From Lachnospiraceae bacterium UBA3804 (lineage in GTDB: Bacteria > Bacillota > Clostridia > Lachnospirales > Lachnospiraceae), in assembly GCA_002368665.1 (NCBI GenBank), contig DFEK01000006.1, forward strand, positions 1 to 64,000: 64,000 bases of DNA, read 5' to 3'. Within the stretch, counting starts at the first letter, position 1. Each line of letters begins with the position of its first letter. Of this stretch, positions 17,202 through 25,198 are shown piece after piece. Both the position numbers and the translations under genes were made by a program. The notes under the pieces are model-generated. The model was given only the letters and a program-made list of their open reading frames with translations, was not told the origin of the DNA and did no database searches.

Positions 17202-18593
17202 TTATTTTCCCATACAGAATTTGGAGAAAATCTCATCCACCAGATCATCATCCACTTCTTCACCGATGATCTCGCCGAGGGAAGAGTAGCACTGCATCAA
17301 ATCGATCGCATAGAAATCTTCCGGCATATTCATTTGAAGGGATTCCTTTACATGGAGCAAAGCCATGTCTGCATTTTCCACAAGTGTTTTGTGCCGGATG
17401 CTCGTTAAATACAATTCCTCGTCTGCATTCAGTTCTCCATGATAGAACAGATCCTTGATCACATCGGTCAGTTCGGTAAGACCCTGTGATGTTTTGGCGG
17501 AGAAGGAAAGTATGCGCATGTTTTCGATCCGACCCGAAAAAGCTTTTTCCACATCTTCTTCCGTGGTTCCTCCTAGATTCAGATCGGATTTATTCAAAAG
17601 CACGATGACTTTCTTGGACGACAGAAGAGGAGTCAGTTCCAGATCTTCCGCGGAGATTTTATCCGAGGAATCGAGTACAAAGAAAACAAGTTCCGCACGT
17701 TCGATGGATTCTTTGGCTCTTTTGACGCCGATCTTTTCAACCTCATCTTCGGTCTCATGAATTCCTGCAGTATCCACGAGGTGGAGCGTGATTCCGTCCA
17801 GAGAAATCGTTTCTTCCAAAGTATCTCTTGTGGTTCCGGCAACCGCTGTTACAATGGCACGGTCTTCTCCAAGTAAAAGATTCATAAAGGAAGATTTACC
17901 GACATTCGGTTTTCCGACGATCGTACAGTTGATTCCGCTGACCAGATACTTACCGTTTTCAAAGGAGAGAAGAAGTTTCTTTAATTCTTTCTCACAAGAA
18001 TCAACTACATCAGTAAGACGATTGATAAAATCGCCGGTGTCATAATGCTCGGGATCGTCAATTGCGGATTCGATGAAAGCAATCTCATAGATCAGTTTTT
18101 CACGCAGGGAAATGATTTTACGATGCAGTCTTCCGCTTAACTGACCGATGGAATTTCTTCTTGCCGCTTCGTTGGAGGAAGAAATCAAATCCATAACGGC
18201 TTCCGCTTCGGACAGATCGATTCTTCCGTTCAGAAAAGCACGCTTGGTGAATTCTCCCGGCTCGGCAAGTCTGGCTCCGGCTTTCACACAAAGATTCAGA
18301 ACCTGTTTCAATAAGAAAATTCCGCCATGGCAGTCTATTTCCACAACATCCTCTTTGGTAAATGAATGCGGCGCCTTCATCAGAATGACAATGACTTCGT
18401 CCACAACGGTTCCGTCTTCATCGACAATATGACCGTAGTGAACCGTATGGGAAGAAACTTCGGATAATTTCTTTCCGTTCGGTTTTCTGAAAATACGGTC
18501 TGCGATTTCTACGGCCTCTTCTCCTGAAATACGGATAATTCCGATTCCGGAAGAGGAGAGTGCGGTTGCAATGGAAACAATGGTTTCTTTCAT
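17202..18593 (-). CDS. mnmE: tRNA modification GTPase MnmE
   Basis: A 463-residue MnmE (TrmE). The N-terminal tetrahydrofolate-binding domain starts MKETIVSIATALSSSGIGIIRISG; the central G domain has G1 GKPNVGKSS, G3 DTAGIHET and G4 NKSD; the protein ends with CMGK, the C-(I/L/V/M)-G-K tail whose cysteine is needed for modification. It forms the active complex with MnmG. The ATG at 18593 has CGGAG upstream; a longer frame exists but its first 21 residues are not conserved in type. Jag is 81 bases upstream. Confidence 0.98.
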   Translation of the reverse strand: MKETIVSIATALSSSGIGIIRISGEEAVEIADRIFRKPNGKKLSEVSSHTVHYGHIVDEDGTVVDEVIVILMKAPHSFTKEDVVEIDCHGGIFLLKQVLNLCVKAGARLAEPGEFTKRAFLNGRIDLSEAEAVMDLISSSNEAARRNSIGQLSGRLHRKIISLREKLIYEIAFIESAIDDPEHYDTGDFINRLTDVVDSCEKELKKLLLSFENGKYLVSGINCTIVGKPNVGKSSFMNLLLGEDRAIVTAVAGTTRDTLEETISLDGITLHLVDTAGIHETEDEVEKIGVKRAKESIERAELVFFVLDSSDKISAEDLELTPLLSSKKVIVLLNKSDLNLGGTTEEDVEKAFSGRIENMRILSFSAKTSQGLTELTDVIKDLFYHGELNADEELYLTSIRHKTLVENADMALLHVKESLQMNMPEDFYAIDLMQCYSSLGEIIGEEVDDDLVDEIFSKFCMGK

Positions 18594-18674
18594 GTTATCT
18601 CCGGATTTTGGTAACGTACAAATACTGCTCCGACGAAAAGCCGGAGCAGTAAGCATCTTTCCTGGATCAAAGGA

Positions 18675-19451
18675 TTATTTCTTTAAGGTAACAACTACCT
18701 TTCTGTACGGCTCCTCTCCTTCGGAATGAGTAGTTACATATTTGTCATTCTGAAGTGCGGAGTGAATAATCCGTCTCTCATAAGGATTCATCGGCTCTAA
18801 AGAAACACTGCGACGTGTTCTTTTAACCTTGAATGCGATATTGTGTGCAAGATTTTCCAGAGTTGCCTTGCGGCGTTCTCTGTAGTTTTCGGTATCAACC
18901 TTTACACGGATGTATCCGCCTGCTTCCTTATTTACAACAAGGGAAACAAGGTACTGGAGGGAATCCAGTGTCTGTCCGCGCTTACCGATTAAGATACCCA
19001 TATCTTCACCGATCAAATTGATGTTTAAAAGCTCCTCGTTACTATCATACTCCGCTTCCACAACAGCGGCAATATCCATTGCATGAAGAACATCCTTTAA
19101 GAAAGCAATACTCTTGTCTTCCACTTCTTTGGCATTAACGTAAGCTTTGGCTTTTGCTTCCTTTACTTCTTTTTTGATCTCTTTCTTTTCTTCTTTGGCA
19201 GCTTCTTTTTCAGCCTTTTTCTCTTCTTTTACCGCTTCCTTTACAGCCTTCTCTTGTGCTTCAGCCATCATTTCGGCTTCTTCTTTTACTCTTGCTTTGA
19301 TCTTAGCTGCTTTGGAACCGAGTCCCAAGAATCCGCTGCTTCCTTCTTCCAAAACTTCATAATCCAAACGATCGCTTGCAACGGTAAAATGGGTGCAGGC
19401 TTCCGTAATGGCATCGTTTACAGTTTTTGCGCTAAATTCCATATATTCCAT
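18675..19451 (-). CDS. jag: Jag/KhpB RNA-binding protein
   Basis: A 258-residue protein with the Jag N-terminal domain (MEYMEFSAKTVNDAITEAC ... SSGFLGLGSKAAKIKARV), a long charged Ala/Glu/Lys-rich linker (residues ~55-105), a KH domain with IGKRGQTLDSLQYLVSLV, and a C-terminal R3H domain with RRKATLENLAHNIAFKVKRTRR and MNPYERRIIHSAL. KhpB binds RNA and affects cell elongation and division in Gram-positive bacteria. The linker is noticeably lysine/glutamate-rich and may form a long helix. Gene order yidC-jag-mnmE is standard. ATG 19451 follows GGAGG; TTG 19466 does not. Confidence 0.95.
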   Translation of the reverse strand: MEYMEFSAKTVNDAITEACTHFTVASDRLDYEVLEEGSSGFLGLGSKAAKIKARVKEEAEMMAEAQEKAVKEAVKEEKKAEKEAAKEEKKEIKKEVKEAKAKAYVNAKEVEDKSIAFLKDVLHAMDIAAVVEAEYDSNEELLNINLIGEDMGILIGKRGQTLDSLQYLVSLVVNKEAGGYIRVKVDTENYRERRKATLENLAHNIAFKVKRTRRSVSLEPMNPYERRIIHSALQNDKYVTTHSEGEEPYRKVVVTLKK

Positions 19452-19476
19452 ATCTTTATCCTCCAAAAGTAACCTC

Positions 19477-20778
19477 TTACTTATTGTTCTGTTCGTTAAA
19501 ACGCTTCACCATATTTGCCTTGTCGGCTAAGGACGATCCGCCGGAACTCTTCTTCTTTTCCGTTTTCTTTAAGTATTCCTGCGCCTTGGCAATTTCTGCT
19601 TTTCTCTCTTCATCCGTTTTCTGAATGGCTTCTTTTACGGTTCTGTTGGAGGAAGAAGCGTTGATCTTCTTGCTGATATTATCGTTTAAAACACCTTTTT
19701 TCTTTAATTTCTCTTCATACTTGGCGGTGTTGTTTTTGATGATCTCATCCAGGTTCATCTTGTCGATGTGTCTGTTGATCACGATCTGCTGGATGGAACG
19801 GATCACACTACCGGCAATCCAGTAAAGTCCCATACCTGCGGGAAGCGTTGTACAGAAGAATGCGGACATAAGCGGCATCATGTTGTTCATCATCTTCATT
19901 GTGCTGCCCATGGAATCCTGTCCCTGGTTATTCGTATTGTTCTGCGGAGTCAGCTTGATGTTGATCCACTGGGTTACTGCGGAAAGGATCGGGATTAAAA
20001 CGGCACCGATAATGATCCACCAGTTTCTTCCGTCTGTGGAAGCAAACTGTTCCTTGATCATGTCCCAGGGAGAAAACGCAATGTTGATTCCGAGGAAATT
20101 ATTGTAATGATTGAGTTTTGCCGTAGTGGCATCAATTTCGTTGGAAAGATTGGAGTACTTATTGCTGAGTGCATTCCAGTCTTTCTTGGTAGCACGGTTT
20201 AATACGTCAATGACGGTATTGTTTAAATCGGGATATTTGTCTAAGTTCGTAAACTGCTTTGCGAACATTTTGGCAGAAGACATATGGCTTCTGATCCAGA
20301 AAACAGGTCCGTTCATATGGGTAAGCTTGGGAACAAGTTCCATATAAACCTGTTTTACCTGCGGAACATATGCGGGAATATTGTAGATGACACGATACAA
20401 TGCAAACAAAATCGGCATCTGAATCAACAATTGCAGACAACTTCCGGAAGGAGACACACCGTATTTTGCATAAATGGCTTTGGTCTCTTCCTGCATCTTC
20501 ATCATGGAATCCTGGTCTTTGGCTCCCTTATACTTAGCCTGGATAGCCTGTAATTCCGGGTTCATGATGGCCGACATTTTGGAAAACTTCTGCTGCTTGA
20601 TGGTCAAAGGCATCAGGCAAAGATAAATGACGAGTGTAAAAATGATAATCGCCAAACCGATATTCTGAATTCCTACTTTATCCAATAACCAGAAAATACC
20701 CTGCATGATAAATCCGAGTAATTTCGCAATCGGTCCTATAATAAAAGTAGAATTCTGTGTAAGTAATAATTCTAACAT
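19477..20778 (-). CDS. yidC: Membrane protein insertase YidC/SpoIIIJ
   Basis: A 433-residue Oxa1-family insertase. It starts with a hydrophobic segment, followed by LAIIIFTLVIYLCLMPLTIKQQKFSKMSAIMNPELQAIQ, the conserved cytosolic hairpin with GVSPSGSCLQLLIQMPILFALYRVIY, and LPAGMGLYWIAGSVIRSIQQ near the end. A periplasm-facing insertion of ~100 residues (AKMFAKQF ... KLNHYNNF) and a long basic C-terminal tail (after INRHID) make it longer than Bacillus SpoIIIJ (~260). No lipobox cysteine is seen. It inserts small membrane proteins such as subunit c of the ATP synthase. It follows yidD by 21 bases. Confidence 0.95.
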   Translation of the reverse strand: MLELLLTQNSTFIIGPIAKLLGFIMQGIFWLLDKVGIQNIGLAIIIFTLVIYLCLMPLTIKQQKFSKMSAIMNPELQAIQAKYKGAKDQDSMMKMQEETKAIYAKYGVSPSGSCLQLLIQMPILFALYRVIYNIPAYVPQVKQVYMELVPKLTHMNGPVFWIRSHMSSAKMFAKQFTNLDKYPDLNNTVIDVLNRATKKDWNALSNKYSNLSNEIDATTAKLNHYNNFLGINIAFSPWDMIKEQFASTDGRNWWIIIGAVLIPILSAVTQWINIKLTPQNNTNNQGQDSMGSTMKMMNNMMPLMSAFFCTTLPAGMGLYWIAGSVIRSIQQIVINRHIDKMNLDEIIKNNTAKYEEKLKKKGVLNDNISKKINASSSNRTVKEAIQKTDEERKAEIAKAQEYLKKTEKKKSSGGSSLADKANMVKRFNEQNNK

Positions 20779-20799
20779 TTAACCTCCTAACCCTGTAAT

Positions 20800-21009
20800 T
20801 TATGGTACAGGATCGTATCCCCCTTTTGAAAAAGGATTACAACGCAAAATTCTCCACGCCGCAAGGAGTGAACCCTTGAGGGCACCATGCTTCTCTATCG
20901 CTTCAAGTCCGTATTGGGAACAGGAAGGAATATAAGGACATTTGGTGCTTTTCAGTGGAGATAGAAATTTCTGATAAAAATGAATTATAGCAATTAAAAT
21001 TTTCTTCAT
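20800..21009 (-). CDS. yidD: Membrane protein insertion efficiency factor YidD
   Basis: A 69-residue protein with the family pattern MKKILIAIIHFYQKFLSP, CPYIPSCSQYGLEAIEKHG with three cysteines, and the ILRCNPFSKGGYDPVP end. YidD helps YidC-dependent insertion. It lies between rnpA (31 bases upstream) and yidC, the standard order. Full length and no anomalies. Confidence 0.97.
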   Translation of the reverse strand: MKKILIAIIHFYQKFLSPLKSTKCPYIPSCSQYGLEAIEKHGALKGSLLAAWRILRCNPFSKGGYDPVP

Positions 21010-21040
21010 GAAAAATTGTAATTTCTATTACCTGATCAAA

Positions 21041-21370
21041 TTACGACTTCATACCATGATGAAGCTTCATAAGATGAAGCAGAGCCTTCGTGGTTTCCTC
21101 ATAAGTAATCCCAAAGGCATCTTTTCTTGCTATGACTACAATGTTTAAACCACTATTAAACATATCCTCGTGTAGTCTGAAACTTTCTTTCACCAGGCGC
21201 TTGATTCTGTGCCTGATCACACTGTTTCCGACCTTTTTGGAAACGGAAACACCCAATCTGTTTATTCCAAAATCGTTTTTCGACATATAAATTACAAAAT
21301 ACTTATTGGCATGGGATTTGCCGGATTGGTAAACAGATTCAAATTCTTCGGATTTTCTGATTCTTTCCAT
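21041..21370 (-). CDS. rnpA: Ribonuclease P protein component
   Basis: A 109-residue RnpA, normal length. The RNA-binding signature is RLGVSVSKKVGNSVIRHRIKRLVKESFR. It supports RNase P RNA in 5' processing of tRNAs such as the three in this window. ATG 21370 was chosen from MERIRKSEEFESVYQSG, the family start, with a GGTGGTG stretch upstream; a TTG two codons earlier is possible. A strong terminator lies between rpmH and rnpA (21419-21447), so rnpA is probably made at lower level than L34 by partial read-through. Confidence 0.95.
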   Translation of the reverse strand: MERIRKSEEFESVYQSGKSHANKYFVIYMSKNDFGINRLGVSVSKKVGNSVIRHRIKRLVKESFRLHEDMFNSGLNIVVIARKDAFGITYEETTKALLHLMKLHHGMKS

Positions 21371-21418
21371 ATACAATGCACCACCGATTCAGGTGCGGGT
21401 AGAAAGCCTTTTATCGCG

Positions 21419-21447
21419 AAAAAAAAAGGCCACATAATCTGCGGCCT
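21419..21447 (-). terminator. Terminator overlapping the rpmH stop codon
   Basis: On the minus strand AGGCCGCA, loop GATTA, TGTGGCCT, then nine T residues. The first base pairs fall in the TAG stop of rpmH (21446-21448). It can reduce transcription into rnpA. Confidence 0.8.
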
Positions 21448-21580
21448 ATGCTGATAATATCTTTCTACCTTTAGCTCTTCTGGCTGCTAATACTTTTCTT
21501 CCGCCGGGAGTACTCATTCTTGCGCGGAAACCATGAACTTTTGATCTCTGTCTTTTCTTAGGCTGAAATGTCATCTTCAT
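21446..21580 (-). CDS. rpmH: 50S ribosomal protein L34
   Basis: A 44-residue protein, MKMTFQPKKRQRSKVHGF followed by RARMSTPGGRKVLAARRAKG and the end RKILSA, that matches L34 over its whole length. AGGAGGTG lies upstream of ATG 21580, and a near-consensus promoter (TTGACG-17-TATAAT) at 21625-21653 drives it. It heads the rpmH-rnpA-yidD-yidC-jag-mnmE-mnmG-rsmG series to the left of the origin. Its stop codon is embedded in a terminator stem. Confidence 0.98.
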   Translation of the reverse strand: MKMTFQPKKRQRSKVHGFRARMSTPGGRKVLAARRAKGRKILSA

Positions 21581-21624
21581 AACCAAATACACCTCCTTTA
21601 CTTATGTCGAAAACAATCGTTTTG

Positions 21625-21653
21625 ATTATAAACAATAGAAATAATCCCGTCAA
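21625..21653 (-). promoter_or_regulatory. rpmH promoter
   Basis: On the minus strand TTGACG (21653-21648), 17-base spacer, TATAAT (21630-21625). Near-consensus sigma-A promoter for the ribosomal protein L34 transcript. Confidence 0.85.
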
Positions 21654-21779
21654 GGACTATTTTCTGCGGCAGATTGAAGAAAACGGTTGGCAAAAATATT
21701 TTTAAAAAAATTTTTACAAGATGTTGAGTTTCAAAAATCATTAAATTCAACATATTGAAGTCAAGTTTCCATAAAAAAA

Positions 21780-22050
21780 ACCCTTTTTCATTATCCACAA
21801 TTTGTGGAAAACTTGTTTATAATTCACCAAAAAACAGGTTATTCAATTGTTATGTAACTGAAACACCTGTTTTGTGGATAAGTCAATTTTTCCTTTATTT
21901 ACGGGCTTTTTATAGAAATTTATTCTCTTTTTAATTTTTAAAACTATTCATTTCAAAGTTATCCACATATGTGGATAATTGTGTTGAAAAAAATAAAAAC
22001 AATTTACATAAAATATTATTTTTTTTTATTTGAATTTTTATGTTTTATCG
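21780..22050. other. oriC: oriC, upstream (rpmH-dnaA) part
   Basis: An AT-rich gap between rpmH and dnaA with perfect DnaA boxes: TTATCCACA at 21791-21799, TGTGGATAA at 21873-21881, and an inverted pair TTATCCACA (21959-21967) with TGTGGATAA (21970-21978). Long A/T tracts at 21700-21720 and 21990-22045 could unwind. Position beside dnaA and strand switching of genes here both support origin function; replication start itself cannot be shown from sequence. Confidence 0.8.
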
Positions 22051-22056
22051 TATAAG
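22029..22056 (+). promoter_or_regulatory. Possible dnaA promoter
   Basis: TTTGAA at 22029-22034, a 16-base spacer and TATAAG at 22051-22056. Moderate match, about 40 bases above the dnaA start and downstream of the inverted DnaA-box pair, so autorepression by DnaA is plausible. Confidence 0.5.
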
Positions 22057-22097
22057 ATAAGAAAAGTCTTTAAGAAATACAGGGGATTTTTGGATCT

Positions 22098-23471
22098 ATG
22101 AGTCAGCAGGAACAGGATTATTCAGCATTATTCGAAGAAATCAAACAAAAGGTGGCGGATGAGCTTCAAATCAGTATGATTGCTTATCGTACCTGGATCG
22201 AACCGATGAGTTTTTATAAGGTGGAAGGTGATGTTTTTTATATCGAAATTCCTTCCGATAAAGCTCAGCTTATCAACTATTTAATCAAGAATTACAAAGA
22301 TTATTTTCATGTTTGTGTTTCAGAAGCAACCAATCATGATTACGATATCCGTTTTATCACCAGAAAAGAAGAAGATGAATCATCTCTTTCTTCTTCCGTT
22401 TCCGTAGATCATTCGGAGCTTTATAAACAGGCTAATCTTGTTTCCAAATATACTTTTGAAAACTTCGTTGTAGGAAGCAATAACTCTTTTGCTCATTCCG
22501 CATCCCTGGCGGTTGCCGAAAATCCGGGCGAAGATTTCAATCCTTTGTTCATTTACGGTGGATCCGGACTGGGTAAAACCCATCTGATGCATTCTATCGC
22601 TCATTATATTATCGATCATAATCCGGAGAAAAAAGTTTTATACGTCAATTCTGAAACCTTTACAAATGAAGTAATTGAAGGAATCCGTAGCGGTTCTTCC
22701 GCAGCATTAAACAGACTTCGTGATAAATACAGAACCGTGGATGTTCTTTTGATCGATGATATTCAGTTTATTATCGGTAAAGAAGCAACTCAGGAAGAGT
22801 TTTTCCACACATTTAACGTACTTCATGATAACGGTAAAGCAATCATTATTTCATCCGATAAACCTCCCAAACAGATGGAAACCTTGGATGAAAGATTCTC
22901 TTCCCGTTTCAGTCAGGGACTACAGGCAGATATTCAGCCTCCCAGTTATGAAACAAGAGCTGCCATTCTTTTAATGCTTTCGGAACCTTATAAGAATACG
23001 ATTTGTGCGGTTCCCCAGGAAGTAATCGATTACATTGCAACTAATGTAAATTCCAATATCCGTGAGCTGGAAGGTGCTTTTAACAAAGTTATTTATTATT
23101 CCAAAATCAATAAAAAAGCAGTTACCCTGGAAATGGCGGAAGAAGCATTAAAAGATATTATTTATCCGAATGCTCCCAAAATGGTTACTCCTCAGATCAT
23201 TATCCAGGTTGTTGCGGATCATTTCGGAATTAAAGCAGAAGATATTACTTCCAAGAAAAGAACATCCGAAATTGTTGTTCCCAGACAGGTTGTAATGTAT
23301 TTATGCAGGGAATTAACCGATAACTCATTAAAAAACATTGCCAAAGTCCTGGATAAGAAGGATCATTCCACAATTATTAACGGAATTACCAAAATTCAGG
23401 ATGAAATCAACAATGATTCCAATTTTGCCAACCAGATTGACATTATTAAGAAGAAAATAACCCCTTCATAA
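22098..23471 (+). CDS. dnaA: Chromosomal replication initiator DnaA
   Basis: A 457-residue DnaA. Domain I covers residues ~1-85 (ISMIAYRTWIEPMSFYKV), a short linker follows, and domain III (AAA+) starts at YTFENFVVGSNNSFAHSAS with Walker A GGSGLGKTH, Walker B VDVLLIDDIQF and sensor region SSRFSQGL. Domain IV ends with the DNA-binding signature KDHSTIINGI. It opens the origin by binding the TTATCCACA boxes on both sides of the gene. A terminator at 23519-23557 separates it from dnaN, which has its own promoter. AGGGGATTTTT precedes the ATG. Confidence 0.99.
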   Translation: MSQQEQDYSALFEEIKQKVADELQISMIAYRTWIEPMSFYKVEGDVFYIEIPSDKAQLINYLIKNYKDYFHVCVSEATNHDYDIRFITRKEEDESSLSSSVSVDHSELYKQANLVSKYTFENFVVGSNNSFAHSASLAVAENPGEDFNPLFIYGGSGLGKTHLMHSIAHYIIDHNPEKKVLYVNSETFTNEVIEGIRSGSSAALNRLRDKYRTVDVLLIDDIQFIIGKEATQEEFFHTFNVLHDNGKAIIISSDKPPKQMETLDERFSSRFSQGLQADIQPPSYETRAAILLMLSEPYKNTICAVPQEVIDYIATNVNSNIRELEGAFNKVIYYSKINKKAVTLEMAEEALKDIIYPNAPKMVTPQIIIQVVADHFGIKAEDITSKKRTSEIVVPRQVVMYLCRELTDNSLKNIAKVLDKKDHSTIINGITKIQDEINNDSNFANQIDIIKKKITPS

Positions 23472-23518
23472 ATAAAAATATATTATCAAAACTTATTAAA
23501 ATTCCATCATAAACATAG

Positions 23519-23557
23519 AAATGAAATACCACTTTTCCATCCGGTATTTCATTTTTA
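23519..23557 (+). terminator. dnaA terminator
   Basis: AAATGAAATACC, a 12-base loop, GGTATTTCATTTTTATTT. A 10-12 bp stem with a T-rich tail just after dnaA. Confidence 0.85.
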
Positions 23558-23737
23558 TTTACAAAATGATTATATATAAATAGGAAGAAACACTATAAAC
23601 ATAAAAATGTGGATATGTTTACAACTTTATGTTTATATAAATTATGCCATTTTCAGGCTCATATTTTCGATTTTAAGCCATGTTTATAACTATCAGGTTA
23701 AAAATGACTTAATCTTTATTTTTTCACAAATTATCCA

Positions 23738-23766
23738 TTCCATTTTTGCCTTAAATTTAGTATAAT
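23738..23766 (+). promoter_or_regulatory. Likely dnaN promoter
   Basis: Perfect TATAAT at 23761-23766 with a weak -35 (TTCCAT, 17 bases upstream). A DnaA-box-like sequence overlaps the predicted start, which could allow control by DnaA. Confidence 0.5.
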
Positions 23767-23877
23767 TAGTAAGGGTTTCCACATATCAACACCCTATAAT
23801 ATGAATAAGATGAAATAATAATTATTTATATATGCTTTCGTCCCATTTTTTCAGTATAAGGAGGATAATCACTTACC

Positions 23878-24987
23878 ATGAAATTAAGTATTTCCAAATC
23901 CGATCTTCAGAATGCAATTTCTACTGTTATCAAAGCAGTTCCTTCCAAATCCAATCTTACAAATGCAGATTGTATTTTATTAGAAGCCAGAATGGATGAA
24001 GTAAGACTTGTAGCCAATAATTCCGAAATGGCTATTGAGTCTATTTATTCCGCAAGAGTTTTGGAAGAAGGAAAGATTTGTCTGGATTCCAAAGATTTTC
24101 AGGAAATTGTACGTAAAATGCCGGACAGTGATATCAATATTGAATCCGATCCTTCTTATCAGACGAATTTTATATGCGGAAAAGTTGTAATGAGAATGAT
24201 CGGAAGAGAAACGGATACTTTTAATGATATCCCTACTTTCAATTACAAAGAACATATGGATATTCATGAATTTTCATTAAAAGAAATTATCCGTCAGACT
24301 ATTTTCTCCATTTCCGATAATGAAGCCAACAGAACCTTAAGAGGTGAATTATTTGAAATTAAAAACGGAATTTTAAGGGTTGTTTCCCTGGACGGACAGA
24401 GAGTTTCCATTCGTAAAGTGGAAATTGAAGATGAAAATCTCGTAAAGAAGATTATTGTTCCGGGAAGAAGTTTAAACGATCTTTATAATATTCTGGGTAA
24501 AGAAACGGATGGAGTTGCAACTTTACATTTTACCGATAACCATCTGATCGTTAATTTTGCAAATAATACTTTCGTAACCAGATTAATCGACGGAGAATTC
24601 TTTAATATCGATAATGTATTATCCAAAGAATATTCCACCAAGGTTACGATTAATAAAAGGGAAATGTATGAATGTGTGGACAGATCCACTGTTTATGCAA
24701 GAGAAGGAGATAAAAAGGCAATCGTTTTAAATATTGCTGATCAGGTAGTTGAATTCAGTATGAAATCTTCCAAGGGTAGCATGAATGAAAAGATTGATGT
24801 GGAAAAAGAAGGAAATGATTTAAAGATTGGTTTCAATCCCAAATATTTAACGGATGCTTTAAAAGCCATTGATGATGAAACCATTCATTTATATTTTGCT
24901 TCCGCCAAATCTCCCTGCTTTATCAGAGATGACGAAGATACCTTTACTTATATGATTCTTCCCGTAAATTTGGGAGTTGAAGGATAA
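23878..24987 (+). CDS. dnaN: DNA polymerase III sliding clamp (beta)
   Basis: A 369-residue beta clamp of normal length. It starts MKLSISKSDLQNAISTVIKAV, has the three-fold repeated clamp domain, and ends YMILPVNLG, close to the family MPMR-type end. GTYL-like elements and FNPKYLTDALKAI near the C terminus are family features. It tethers polymerase to DNA. Located in the standard dnaA-dnaN-yaaA-recF-gyrB-gyrA order. AAGGAGGA precedes the ATG. Confidence 0.98.
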   Translation: MKLSISKSDLQNAISTVIKAVPSKSNLTNADCILLEARMDEVRLVANNSEMAIESIYSARVLEEGKICLDSKDFQEIVRKMPDSDINIESDPSYQTNFICGKVVMRMIGRETDTFNDIPTFNYKEHMDIHEFSLKEIIRQTIFSISDNEANRTLRGELFEIKNGILRVVSLDGQRVSIRKVEIEDENLVKKIIVPGRSLNDLYNILGKETDGVATLHFTDNHLIVNFANNTFVTRLIDGEFFNIDNVLSKEYSTKVTINKREMYECVDRSTVYAREGDKKAIVLNIADQVVEFSMKSSKGSMNEKIDVEKEGNDLKIGFNPKYLTDALKAIDDETIHLYFASAKSPCFIRDDEDTFTYMILPVNLGVEG

Positions 24988-24991
24988 GATT

Positions 24992-25198
24992 ATGGAAGAA
25001 TTTTATTTAAAAGGGGAATATATTAAATTGGGCCAGTTATTGAAAGCTGCCAATTTAATTGATTACGGCTCGGATGCCAAATTTGAGATTCAGGAAGGCA
25101 AAGTCAAAGTTAACAATGAAATTGCAACACAAAGAGGCAAGAAAATTGTTTCCGGAGACATTGTAGAATATAAGGATACCCGGATTCATGTACATTAA
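24992..25198 (+). CDS. yaaA: S4-domain RNA-binding protein YaaA
   Basis: A 68-residue S4-domain protein: YIKLGQLLKAANLIDYGSDAK, then VKVNNEIATQRGKKIVSGDIVEY. It is the YaaA/RlbA-like protein that lies between dnaN and recF in most Firmicutes; thought to act in ribosome assembly. ATG 24992, 4 bases after the dnaN stop, has AAGGAT upstream; its end overlaps recF by 11 bases. Role inferred from family. Confidence 0.9.
   Translation: MEEFYLKGEYIKLGQLLKAANLIDYGSDAKFEIQEGKVKVNNEIATQRGKKIVSGDIVEYKDTRIHVH

Larger units (their letters stand above)
23472..23877. other. oriC, downstream (dnaA-dnaN) part
   Basis: About 400 bases of very AT-rich, gene-free DNA. It holds the dnaA terminator (23519-23557), DnaA-box-like 9-mers TGTGGATAT (23608-23616), TTATCCATT (23731-23739) and GTTTCCACA (23775-23783), and the dnaN promoter. 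With the region at 21780-22050 this forms a bipartite origin arrangement as in Bacillus. Confidence 0.65.
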
